Shown here piece after piece: positions 1 to 10,859 of a DNA stretch of 64,000 nucleotides. Made by a program: the position numbers and the translations under genes. This DNA comes from Ustilaginoidea virens. Taxonomy: Eukaryota > Ascomycota > Sordariomycetes > Hypocreales > Clavicipitaceae. The stretch covers positions 496,001-560,000 of the forward strand of contig NC_057317.1 of NCBI RefSeq assembly GCF_000687475.1, read 5' to 3'. Each line of letters starts with the position of its first letter. Within the stretch, counting starts at the first letter, position 1. A model generated the notes under the pieces. The model saw only the letters and a list, made by a program, of their open reading frames with translations, did no database searches and was not told the origin of the DNA.

Positions 1-1728
1 CGAAGCAATTCACTTGAAAGTCGTCGTTAGGTTCTCTGCGTGAAGCAAACAGAGTCCCAGTGGCCTGATTCTGACTTGGCTAACGTCTGGTGCCAGCTTC
101 TTACTGCCGAGGAACTACCGGAGCCCTGTGCTAGCTTCTAGGCCTTGCCGCATTGGGTTTCGCGCTGTGCACGGGGACTCGGGGCTGCTCTAACAAGCGC
201 AATCATAGAAGGTTGGCGGTGGTTAGCTGTGGTTAGCTGTGGTTAGCTGTGGTTAGCTGTGGTTAGCTGTGGTTAGCTGTGGTTAGCTGTGGTTAGCTGG
301 GAGACGCCAATTTCGGCAGCATGCAAGAGATGCAGAGCATCAGACAGAAGCAGAATACTCCGGACTCCCAATTCCGTACGGAGTATCCTATCCGTACACT
401 ACACGGGCACCTGATATTGGCAGCTTGCCCCCCCCCCTCCTTGCTTAGAAGCATTGTCAACCAAGGTAGCCACGTAATTGGGTAACAAAGGCGGTCAAGC
501 TGCGAGGTTACCTTTAGCTGGTACTGTGCGGGAAGGCGAGAGAAGGTAGCGCGTCTGGTCTCCCTACAGTACAGGTATCTGCGGAGTAGCCGTCTCAAGA
601 CACCTGAGCCGATCATCTCGTCGATGGCGACAGCTTACTCCGTACTCCCGCAAATTTCTTCGCCATGTAAATGTGCTCCGCGTGGACAAGCTGGCGTGTC
701 CACTGAGTTGTACCAAGTTTCGCGCACCGGTTTTCCGCGGGGATGCACAACACAACCCTACCCGACGAGCTGGCGGACGTCTTTCGCGAACGACGTGGTT
801 GATCGATGTGGCTCGGAAAGACGAACGATGCATTTGACGTGAGCAGCAGCTTGCGTGTTTGCCATTTGGAAAGAAGAAAGGCGCAGTGAGGTGCAGTGAG
901 GTGCAGTGAGGTGCAGAAGAAAGCAGTCGAAAGCCCCGACCCGTGACTGAGATGCCACCGAGGACCAATCATTGGCTGCTTTGGCTGCGTCTCCCTGGGC
1001 CCCTGATTCCATCAGGTAGGTATCTAGGAGGTAGGCATTGACCTTGTAGACATACATGTATTGACATGTCTGGTACCTGCCTCCAGGAGGTAGGTTTATT
1101 CTAGGCGCATGGAGGCGCCAAATCACCTGGGGCAGGCAGCAGTGTCTGGACTGGACCCAGTTTTGCCCCTTTCCCGCCAGCACAGCCAGGGAGTGGCCTT
1201 GCCCCCCCGGCTGTGCTTGTTACAACAACACAACGTACGGAGCACTTGTCTGACATGGTACTCCGCACTCCGTACGAATACCAGACTCCAGTCCGTATCC
1301 GTACTCCGTACCCCGTACTCCGTACAGTACGGAGTACAGTAGCATCAGCTCAGTTTTGTCGCTGGGCGGCAGCGAGTGCTGTCTGCTGTCCCTGTCAGTC
1401 AGGTCAGTGGCTGGCAACATACGCCCATACAGAGTACTCGTGCCTGCACCTCCTCCCGCCCCCTTTGCCCTGGCCCAGCTTGTCCAAGACCGTGGCAACG
1501 TCGTGGTCCGCCATCTCATCTCCAAGCGTAGCTGACCTTTCCCCATCTTCTTTTTCCTCATCCAGCGACAACGCCCGATACAACCTGTCTTTTCCACGAA
1601 GCCTTGTCTTCTCCCCCACCATCTCCCAGTCTTGGTCAACTGCCGCTTTTCGTTTTCGTTGCTCAAATTTCCTTCCTTCTTTTTTTTTCTCCTTTCGGGC
1701 AGACTGTCCAATCATCAGTTAGATCAAG
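1..1728. other. Intergenic, left edge, upstream of the septin gene
   Basis: I see no supportable gene here; the open frames are short and overlap on both strands. The stretch holds an 8-copy 10-bp tandem repeat (221-299), a short repeat of the unit gtgaggtgca near 887-915, and a dense cluster of the TACTCCGTA/TACGGAGTA motif between about 1257 and 1338, with further copies near 377 and 636. The last 200 bases before the septin start are rich in C and T (about 1540-1700), as is common in fungal core promoters, and probably hold the septin promoter and 5' UTR. Confidence 0.6.
221..299. repeat. 10-bp tandem repeat, 8 copies
   Basis: The unit GGTTAGCTGT is repeated eight times head to tail without mismatch until the last base, preceded by one degenerate copy at 211-220. 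It lies in non-coding DNA. It resembles TTAGGG telomere repeat only superficially and is not telomeric. Confidence 0.95.
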
Positions 1729-3466
1729 ATGTCTTCCGCCGCCACCGTACGTGTCTCCTCACAGCTTGCTGTCCCACCCCTTAGACAGACACCTGCTCTC
1801 CGACCCGCCAGGATGTCGCCTTTCCCAACAATTGTTCAGAAAAACAAAAAAGAAAAAAAAAAAAAAAACAGACATTGGCCACGCCTACACTCATTGCTGA
1901 CTTCTATTCGTTTGGATCTAGAAAATGATTCGAAGGAAGAAGAATGTCAAGAAGGGCATTCAATTTTGTTTGATGGTTTGCGGTGCTTCTGGAACTGGTA
2001 GGTCCCTATTCCCGTTTGATTCTTGCTTCCTCTTGGCACAGTCACAAATCAACTCTCCTTTGGCTTCTTTCTATCCCAGGCGCTGCTCACAATGGCTCTG
2101 ACAATGTCGCCATCTTGCAGGCCGAACGACCTTTGTCAATACTCTTTGCAACAAGGATGTTCTTACGCACAAGAATGCCGACAATCACTCGGAAGCCCAC
2201 GTCGAGGAGGGCATCAAGATCAAGCCTGTTAACGTTGGTACGTCATGGCCATTGTCTCGCACTGGCGAAACGAAGCGAAAACGACGAAACCACTAAAAAT
2301 GCATCTTGTTGCAGAGCTTGAGCTCGACGATGAAGGCACTCGCATCTCGCTGACCATTGTCGACACTCCTGGATTCGGTGACCAGATTGACAACGAAGCT
2401 TGGTAGGTCCTCATTTTGTTCGCAAGCAGGTGAAGGACAGTTAGCATGGTGACAGGTTTTGCTCACCCTATTGCAGCTTTTCAGAGATCGTCGGATACCT
2501 CGAGAGACAATACGATTACATCCTGGCCGAAGAGTCTCGCATCAAGCGTAATCCTCGCTTCAGGGACAATCGTGTTCATGTCATGCTATACTTCATCACT
2601 CCTACCGGCCATGGGTAAGTCCTCGGGCTGGAAGATGAGAGACATGGGGGCAAGGAACTGGGCGCCTTCTAACGCAAGTCTCGCTTAGTCTTCGTGAACT
2701 GGACATTGAGCTCATGAAGCGCCTTGCTCCTCGATGCAACGTTATTCCCGTCATTGGCCGTGCCGATTCTCTCACCCCCGCCGAGCTGGCCGAGTCGAAG
2801 AAGCTCGTGATGGAGGATATCGAGCACTATCGCATCCCCGTTTACAACTTTCCCTATGACATCGAGGAGGATGACGAGGACACTGTTGAGGAGAATGCGG
2901 AGCTGCGTGGTTTGATGCCGTTTGCCATTGTCGGCTCAGAAGATGTTGTTGAGGTTGGTGGCCGCAAGGTTCGCGCTCGCCAGTACCCTTGGGGTATTGT
3001 CGAGGTTGACAATCCTCGTCACTCCGACTTCCTCGCCATTCGATCTGCTCTTCTGCACAGCCATCTGGCCGACCTCAAGGAAATCACCCACGACTTCCTG
3101 TACGAAAACTACCGTACCGAGAAGCTCTCCAAGAGCGTGGATGGCGCCGCCGGAAAGTAAGCCTTGATACTGCCATGCCACAAAGCTCTACAGCTTGCGC
3201 GCTTTTGCTGACCCCCGTGAAGCATCGATAGTTCCATGAACCCCGAGGATCTTGCTTCACAATCTGTCCGCCTCAAGGAGGAGCAGCTCCGAAGAGAAGA
3301 GGAGAAGCTGCGCGAGATCGAGCTCAAGGTCCAGCGCGAAATCAATGAGAAACGACAGGAACTCCTGGCTCGCGAATCGCAGCTGCGAGAAATCGAGGCT
3401 CGTATGCAGCGAGAGGCCACTGCTGCTACTTCTGGCGCGGAAGCCAATGGCGACCACGAGGCTTAA
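1729..3466 (+). CDS. aspA: Septin, Cdc11/AspA type
   Basis: Septin GTPase of the Cdc11 (Aspergillus AspA) class. Septins form hetero-oligomeric filaments at septa and the hyphal cortex. Seven exons are supported: 1729-1746, 1922-1997, 2121-2237, 2315-2402, 2477-2614, 2689-3156 and 3223-3466, giving 1149 nt and 382 residues, the usual size. The tiny first exon encodes MSSAAT, followed by a basic stretch (RRKKNVKKG) typical of the phosphoinositide-binding segment. The P-loop is GASGTGRTT (residues 27-35), with Arg where most P-loops have Lys; G3 is DTPGFGD and G4 is GRAD. The septin unique element follows, then a C-terminal coiled coil rich in E, R, K and Q in the last exon. The last acceptor is ambiguous: AG at 3221-3222 or 3230-3231, both in frame, differing by three residues. 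The first ATG and downstream frame match the family well, so the call is firm. Confidence 0.95.
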
Positions 3467-4635
3467 CGTCGAGCCGAGCAAGACAATCGGGTCTTTCAGC
3501 GATACCCCGAAAACTAAGCAACATGTGCGACGTTGGTTCTATTCATGTCTGGCGTCGGTTTCCTTTTCTTTTCACCGTCCTCGTCATGACTGGAGACCAC
3601 AGGAATCAAGCAGTAGCCCCCCTCCAACTTGCAGTACCGAAATTGATTTGTCACGGGGCTTTGCACGCGGACGCCGCTGGGCTTTGTTTCGCATCTCAAT
3701 ACATGGAAAAAAAAACAAAGCTAGCTACGATGGTGACGACTGGAGGACTTTTGAAAAAAGGGATAGCCAGGATTGGTGATGGGTGCATTCCAAAGTGCCG
3801 GTTTTACAGACATTACTTGCCCTGTAGTCTTGATACGATGGTGGTTTCTCGATGGTTGGGATTTGTCGACGGGGGGAACGGCAACGGCGAGCACCTGGCG
3901 GAATTAATAACTGAGGTGGGCAGGTGGAATGACGAAGGGAAAAGGTGATGCTTTGCCGTCGACATTCTCTGGTAGATGGGCACGGTGGGAGCCGGCTTAA
4001 TGTCATTGTTTTAGCTGTATTGGCAAACCCCGCTTGTTTATGTCGTAGCCCTCTGGCTTGCTGGCCGTGACGCCCGGTCGAGTTTGATTGGTCTGGTTAG
4101 TGATCGCTCTGGTTCTTTGTACCTGTTTCTCTTGTCAGGAGTTTGCAACACAGAGATTGAATTCATGTTTTACGACGACGTCGACTCAGCATGGGCAAAA
4201 GTTTAGCTGCCAAGATGACGAGTGCATCCGACGCGAGAGGGCAAACAGCGAGAGAAGCACGAAGAGGGGCCATGATGAAGAGATTGATTCAAGATCCAAC
4301 CTGGCCAGTCTGTCGAACGGCTCCGGCACCGAGAACCAGCGACTATGAATAAATAACTACGCGAGGAAGGAAAGAATGATGCAAGACGGATGGAAGCCAG
4401 GAAAAGAAGACGACGAAACCCGGGACTAGAGAGAGAGACACGAGACAAGACAAGAGGCCGGAAAGGGAAAAGAGAAGAAGGAAAAAGGGAAGAAAAAAAA
4501 AAGAATAAGAAAAAAAAAGAAAAAAGAAAAAAGAGAAGGCAAACTGTCGCCCAGAGACAAGAGAGATCCATAACAGTAAACCCGCATCCCAAACACCGAC
4601 TACCTGTCACTTAGCAAGGGGGCTCGAACAAAAAC

Positions 4636-4677
<42 letters not shown>

Positions 4678-4803
4678 ACACTGTTGGGTGCGTCGAGCCG
4701 AGAACCATCAAAAGACCCCGTCCCGCTTTCCGAATTCATCACACCGCCGCTGCGTGGATTCGCACGCGGTTTGACCAGACTACCTCGGGGTACCTCGGCA
4801 GAC
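3467..4803. other. Convergent intergenic region, septin / Bax-inhibitor gene
   Basis: The two flanking genes converge here, so it should hold both 3' UTRs. Purine-rich, A-rich sequence occupies about 4380-4540 on the plus strand (long runs of G, A and AAAG) and is followed by an AC dinucleotide repeat at 4640-4671. No gene is supported. Confidence 0.6.
4640..4671. repeat. (AC)16 microsatellite
   Basis: Perfect AC dinucleotide array of 16 copies in the 3' flank of the Bax-inhibitor gene, about 130 bp beyond its stop codon. Confidence 0.95.
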
Positions 4804-5839
4804 TCAGTTGTTAGACTGGCTGTTGAGGATCCGCAAGATGGCCAGAAAGAGGTTGATGATGTCGAGGTACAGGCTGATGGCGGCGGCGATCTCCTCCTCC
4901 ACGTGGTGGTGGCGCATGACGAGCTGCGTGTCCACCAGGATGTAGGCGCTGAAGACGAGGGCGGCAACGGCGCCGTAGACGAGCTCGGCGGTGGAGTTGT
5001 ACGGGAAGAACATGGCCATGAAGCCGAAAAGGACGAGGGCCCACAGAGCGCCAAAGAGGTAGGGCATCCACGACGTAAAGTCGTACTTTGTCTGGCAGGC
5101 GAAAAGGGTCAAGAAGACGAAGATGCCGGCCGTGAGGACGACTGCGTTGAGGACAACAGCTGTCTGGTAGAAGGAGACGACGACGGAGATGGAGTAGGCC
5201 TCGGCAAAGGTGAAGAGCGACAGGAAGACGAGGTTGGTCGGGTAGGACTTGCGCTTCCAGTAGGTCAGGCCCATGAAGACCATGGCTCCGATAAGCTTTG
5301 CGGTCTTGGTCAGTACGGGCGGCAAGCCGTCGAGCGTGTTTTTTTGGGGGGGGTTTGCTTACAGAGACCCATACGAGGCCGGGGTGAGACTGAATCCAGG
5401 TTTTGTACGCGCTGCTGAAGAAGGTGAGGGAGCTGACGCCGGCGGTGGCGAGAAGCTGCAGGGTGAGAATGGTGTAGACCTTGCGGACGAACTGGTTGCG
5501 GATATCGACGGTGGCTTCGGCGACGGATCCTCCAAACTGCGGGGGAATGGTGAGCGGGCGCTGTTTGCTGCGGGATCAAGAGCCTCGCGCGGCGGCCGGG
5601 GTGTCGCGGCGACGACGGGCGGACGCGGAGGTTTGGGGGGGGGGGGGGGGGGGGGTGGTTGGGCGTACCTTGAAGTCGTCGGGGAGATTGTCTTCGCTGC
5701 TGCGGGGGGGGCCAAAGAGACGCTGCTCCTCGTCTGGTCGCGACGACGACTCGCCGTATGCGGGTGGCGCGCGGGTGAAGTCATCGGGGTCGTGCTGCGG
5801 AGCAGGCTGGTACTTGGGGTTGGTGGTGCTCGAGGCCAT
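4804..5839 (-). CDS. bxi1: Bax inhibitor-1 / lifeguard family membrane protein
   Basis: Multi-pass membrane protein of the TMBIM (Bax inhibitor-1, lifeguard) family, the fungal Bxi1/Ybh3 homologue, expected in ER or vacuole membrane with a role in calcium homeostasis and cell-death control. Three exons on the minus strand: 5839-5669, 5536-5363 and 5295-4804, giving 837 nt and 278 residues, with clean GT-AG junctions and phase. The first 57 residues are hydrophilic and rich in P, D, S and Q, as in the family. Seven hydrophobic segments follow; the sequence LTYWKRKSYPTN after the second segment and the C-terminal block YLDIINLFLAILRIL are family signatures. The first intron contains a G-run of about 17 (around 5638-5655). 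The tail ends NSQSNN, close to the usual C-terminus. The family call is firm; the exact cellular role is inferred from homologues. Confidence 0.93.
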
Positions 5840-8385
5840 GACGTCGGGCGCGCGAGGGACAAAGGATGCCGAGATGGGATTTTTTCGTTTCCCCTTACTT
5901 GGGTCTTTTTTGGATGGATGGGCTCGTTCTCTGGGCGTTGTAGGAAGTAGGCGCGGCTGAATTACGATGAGGAGTGAAGGTTGGCGAAGTGAAGGTGGAC
6001 GAAGTGAAGGATGGTGTCAGCAGTAGACTCCAGCAAGGCTGGACAGGAGCGGGTCAACGGCCGTGTGGGGTGTGGGGGACCGACGCGGGTCGCACTGTGC
6101 AAGACGGCTCGCCACTTGCGCGTTGGTCTTGGTCAATGAATGATTCATTCATTGATCATTGATGCCAGGCAAAACTTGTTGTCCTTGCGCCTGGGTTTCC
6201 TGCCTTGCTGGAGCTTTTGGTGTGTGCCACGTGCCATGATGGAGAAGCCAGAAAGCGTCGTCGGATGAGCAAAGTGCTCCCGCTTGGAGAAACAGACAAA
6301 ATGCGCACCGTCTACGGCAGGCTACCGGTGCGTGTATTCTTGCCAATTCTGAATGCTTTACCCAAGCGTGGCCATTGGTGAGTGACGGTGATGGTGGCTG
6401 GCTCTGGTCAAGTCCACGATGTAGATGCTTCTAGAATAGTTTTAGCTGCCGCTCGCGTCACTGGGGACGGGGGCCAGGCACGGCCGGACGCTCCGGGAGC
6501 CTGGACATGCACGAATGCCTGATGAGCGGGAGGCTGGGGATATCCAACTCTATCCGTATGTATCCGGCAGAGAATCGTGACCAAGTTGCTTCCTTTCCGC
6601 CCGCTCGGGCTACATTTCCAGAACTGACTGCATCGGAGAATAAGGCATTCGCAAAGGCCGGGTGCTCCAGCCTCGCCAGCCAACAAACAGGGCACAAGGC
6701 ACTTGGCAAGACGGACAGCTCGCTAGCCATGCCGCCCTCGAGCTAACTCGCCGGGCTTGCATTGCTAGTTCGCCGGAACCTGGCAGAAGTTGTTGGCCCA
6801 GCCCAGCCCCTCCCAGTAACCATTGAACCCGCCCATGTGCGGGCTCGATTCGATGCAGCCTCGCGCGAGCCAAGCAGACGGACGGTCTGCGTGGAGTTGG
6901 CGTTGGCAGTGCTGGACGGCGCGACACTCTGTTCCAACAGCAGAGGTGTGTACGCCATGTTTTGAGCAAAGAGTAAATCACGTCAGTTGCGGAGGACGTT
7001 ACGAGTGCTCCGTGCTCCGTGCTCCGTACCTAGGGCGCAGTTAGCTCACAGCACGCGGTGGTGAGCTGAGGAGGAATAAAGTACAGTAACAAGATGGGAT
7101 GGCCGATCTTGAAAACCCGGTCCCTTCGACTTCCCAGGCCAACAGCAGGGGTGAGACAAGTGGACCCGGTCGACTGGGCTGCCACTCTACCAATCAGCAG
7201 GTCGGAATAACAAAGGTTCCGCGGAGCAACACCAGACCATCTCAAGGTGAAGATGGTGCCATTTGACGGGCCTGCCTCGTTCCAGGAATTCGGGCTGTAT
7301 GGCTGCTGCGATGCGTAGATTTTGGCCCTGGCTGGAGCCGAGGCGCGACGTCGTATCTGCACCACGGGCGCTTCAGCAGGGGGGAAAGAAGTCTGAGGGG
7401 GAAGGTTTTACTGTTGGAAAAGATGAAGTACTCCGTACCCGAGCGCCATGTCTTGAGCGAGTTTCCACCACCGCCTTTTACGTTTGCAGCAGGGTTGACA
7501 GGTCGATTGCATGAGGTTCCTCTCAAGGCGAGGGTGGGTGGTATTGATGGACTCTGGAGCAGCGTGTCCTGTCCTGTCCTGTCAGGTGAACAGGTGCAGA
7601 TGCTTCGCCGCGCTTCTCGCCAGATGGGCCAGCTGCTGCTATTGTCACTGTTGACATGTCAACGGCAGCTCAGCAAGCGGCAGCGGCCGCGGCAGCGGCT
7701 GCGGCAGCGGCATTCCCCAGTCGCCCCGTGTTCTTTACCAGGTACGGAGTACTCCCAGCCGTACATACCTAACGCAGCTCTGCAGCCCAGCCCAGGTCCG
7801 CGCTATAGTTTCTGCGTGACCGCGTGTACCAGACGCTTCTGCTGCTCATTTTACAGGTACTCCGTACACGGTACTTACACATACCAGACCTCTTCCTGCC
7901 GGTTTGCTCGCACCAAAGCCAGCACCCCCCCCACCACCACCACCACCACCACCACCACCACCACCAAGTGACCAGAGATGCATCTTTTGATTTTGAATCT
8001 ATCCCAGATGCCTACATCTTGACCTCGTCCACCCACCAACATAGCCCAGCGGTCTGCCGCCATCTCTACTCTGAACCCTGGCTTGGATAACGCACGCCGA
8101 CCTGTCGCTCCTTCATCTTATACCTAAGAGAGTCCCGGAGGTATCGACCAATTAAGCATAAAAATAAAGGGAGAGCAGGAGAGTCGGCAAAAACGCGCGC
8201 CGGGATTTGCAGAGTTTGGAGATACGACGACGAAAAAAAAAAAAGAAGAAGAAAAAGAAGAAACCCCCCGCCGAACAGTCCAGCTTCTGGACGTTTCCCA
8301 CCCCCCTATCTGCCTTTTTTTCCATCTCTCGGTAGCCTGTACCGATTTCGCTCGCTCCTTCGCTCGCTTCGCAATCCCACACACA
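5840..8385. other. Divergent intergenic region, Bax-inhibitor gene / ceramide synthase
   Basis: A 2.5-kb stretch between divergently transcribed genes. It has no recognisable gene. It contains three TACGGAGTA-type motifs (7429, 7743, 7858), a (CCA)12 tract at 7931-7966, and C/T-rich sequence between about 8280 and 8385 directly before the ceramide synthase ATG (context cacacacaATGG), likely the core promoter and 5' UTR. The other end should hold the Bax-inhibitor promoter. Confidence 0.55.
7931..7966. repeat. (CCA)12 trinucleotide repeat
   Basis: Perfect CCA array in non-coding sequence, preceded by a short C run; about 420 bp upstream of the ceramide synthase start. Confidence 0.93.
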
Positions 8386-10130
8386 ATGGGCGACTTCGAC
8401 CACGCCGAGGCGCCAGGTAGCGCAGTCGCGGATGGGCGCCAATTCCGCTCTGTCTCAGCGCCCTCTGGCGGCAAGGGGCCCGTGTACATGCAGAGTTCTG
8501 ACGGAAAACATGTGCTCGTCCGAAGGTTGAAGCGTAAGGAGGACGGGACCTGGAAGCACTTTATCCGGTGGTTTGTTGAGAATCAGATCAGTAGGTTCCA
8601 TCTCCCGCGTTTCTCTGGAGAAGCAGGTGCTGGTGTTTCTGCATTCAACCCCCACCCGCCGTTGTGGATGCGCCGCGTCGTCGTTGGAGGAAGATTGGGA
8701 AGCCCGGTTCATGTATTGGACGTGGTGTGTTGCTAACGCACTCGGTCAATTAGGTCTCTCTTCCAATCTCCTGGCCCTGCTTTTCCTCTGCCACCACCTC
8801 ATCCCGAAAGCTCGATCGCATACCCACAAGTATTTCCATCTTGCCTATAAAAATGGGAGGACCGGCCAGTACGGCATTGGCTTCGATGATGTCTACTTCA
8901 TCACGTTTTGCATTGTCCTCTTCACACTCCTGAGAGCTGGCTTCATGGAGTACGTCTTGGCGCCTTTTGCCAGGATGCAGGGCGTGACGAAAAGAAAGTA
9001 TCAGGTGCGATTTACGGAACAGGCCTGGTTGCTCGTGTATTACAGCGTGTTTTGGACAATGGGAGTTGTGAGTGTTTCCTTTCATTTCTCTTTTCCCACC
9101 TTGTAGTCGCTCGACCTGCAGAAGCAACAGCTGACCTGGAACGCTGCAGTACATTTACTGCAAGTCGCCCTACTACCTCAACATGTGGGAGCTTTGGACC
9201 GACTGGCCGAACCGCGAGATGGATGGCCTGATGAAGGGCTACATCCTTGCCCAATGGGCTTTCTGGCTTCAGCAAATCATCGTCATCAACATAGAGGAGC
9301 GCCGCAAGGACCACTGGCAAATGTTTAGCCACCACATCATCACGACGTTTCTGATCTCGTCGTGCTACTATTACCACTACACCCGTGTCGGGAACACGAT
9401 TTTGGTCATTATGGACGTGGTCGACTTGTTTTTCCCGGTACGTGCTTTGATGTTATCCTTCCTCACTGAACATGACCTGTGAACATGACCTGTGGCCACA
9501 TGCTGATTCCGTCACGCTTCAACATAGGCTGCCAAGTGTCTCAAATACGCCGGATACAACACCCTTTGCGACATCATGTTTGGCGTTTTCGTCTTGTCCT
9601 GGCTCGTCGCCCGTCATGTCCTCTACGTCATGGTGTGCTGGTCGGTGTACTCTCACCTGCCTGCGAGCCTGCCCAGAGGCTGCTTCCGAGGCACCAACGA
9701 CCACCTGATTGGACCCGAGGCGACGCCTCCCGGGCTGACGTACCTCGTCGAGCCGTTCCTCAGCTCCACCGGCCGAGTCTGCTTCAACGAAACTGTGCAG
9801 TGGGCGTTTCTGGCTCCCCTGCTGGTTCTGCAGGGCATCACGATCTACTGGTTCACCATGATTATCCGGGTGGTCATCAAGGTCCTGCGGGGCGACGGAG
9901 CAGAAGATTCCCGAAGCGACGACGAGGGCGAGGACGAGGAGGAGGAGTACGTGTACGAAGAGGCAGAGCCTCTCGAGGAGGAGGTGGACGCCGACGAGAT
10001 TGACCTGCGAAGCTGGGAGCGCAGAACCGGGGTGAATCGGCAAGCCAGCAGCTCCGGCGTCAGCCTTCCAGGACACAGCGACCGAAAGGAGCTGCTGGGG
10101 CGCATCGGCTGCGAGAAGCAAGTTGACTGA
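8386..10130 (+). CDS. lag1: Ceramide synthase, LAG1/LAC1 type (TLC domain)
   Basis: Acyl-CoA-dependent ceramide synthase, which N-acylates sphingoid bases in the ER membrane. Four exons: 8386-8590, 8754-9067, 9150-9437 and 9528-10130, giving 1410 nt and 469 residues, with all phases consistent. A hydrophilic N-terminus precedes a transmembrane segment beginning LSSNLLALLFLCHHL. The TLC (TRAM-LAG1-CLN8) domain follows, with the Lag motif region carrying the paired histidines (FSHHIITT) needed for activity in known members, and downstream acidic MDVVDLFFP. The C-terminus after the last membrane segment is strongly acidic (runs of E and D near residues 390-430), as in fungal Lag1/Lac1 where it is a phosphorylation region. 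Fungi usually have two paralogues (for example BarA and LagA in Aspergillus); I cannot say which one this is. Confidence 0.95.
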
Positions 10131-10859
10131 AGTGGGGGGGGGGGGGGGGGGGGAAGCGGAGGCAAACGAAACCGTTGGGGGGCGGGGGGGGGGGGGGGGG
10201 GTGGGACTCTGTTGCTACTCTCGTGGGCCATCCTCGGCCTCTGTTATCTCTGTTTTTTCTTCTTCTCTTTTTTCCGCCTTTTCCCCCCGCGCGGTGCGGA
10301 CGAATTCACCTATGGATGGTTTCTTTTTCTTCCTTAATTTTTCTGCAGGTTTAATGACGACGGTCTTATCTCCGTCCTCTTGTCTCCGGCTTTGCTTCTT
10401 GGCCGCCCCGACAAGGCTCGAAGCAGCAGCACGTGCGTCCGACGGGGGGGGGGGGGATCTCTGACCGCTCCCCGTTCCCGCTTCCGGCTTTCCTTTGGAA
10501 GGGGGCCCGGGCGTGGGTGTCTGCCGGGGGCTGCTTGTCCCGTGGGATTTGGGGCTGGTGCCTGTCGTGGTGGTTCTTGGCCAGGAGCGGGAGCTGAGCA
10601 GGACGCAGGCAGGATGAAGGTTCATGTGGAATGGAATGGGGGTTGGATGCGATGGTCTGTATGGAGAGGCGGATGGATCCTGTGCAGAGGAGTTAGTCGC
10701 CCGGTGGTCTACAACGGACAGGCCATGGATTCCGTGCAGAGGATTTGTCGCCTGGTGGTCTACAATAGACAGGCCATAGATTCCGTGCAGAGTTAGACGC
10801 CCGATGGTATAAATGGACACGCAAGATTCAGATACATGTCATAAAACCGCCATGCCATG
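10131..10859. other. Convergent intergenic region with G runs and a minisatellite
   Basis: Lies between the convergent ceramide synthase and acyl-CoA synthetase genes and should hold both 3' UTRs. Two G homopolymers sit just after the ceramide synthase stop (10134-10153 and 10184-10201), and three imperfect copies of a 52-bp unit occupy 10675-10815. No gene is supported. Confidence 0.65.
10675..10815. repeat. 52-bp minisatellite, about 2.7 copies
   Basis: Copies start at 10675, 10727 and 10778. Each begins with GGAT(T/C)C or AGATTCC followed by GTGCAGAG and then a TCGCC-x-GGTGGTCTACAA block ending in ACAGGCCAT. Copies 1 and 2 are well conserved; copy 3 is shortened and diverged. It lies 45-185 bp beyond the acyl-CoA synthetase stop codon, so it may be in its 3' UTR. 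Confidence 0.85.
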
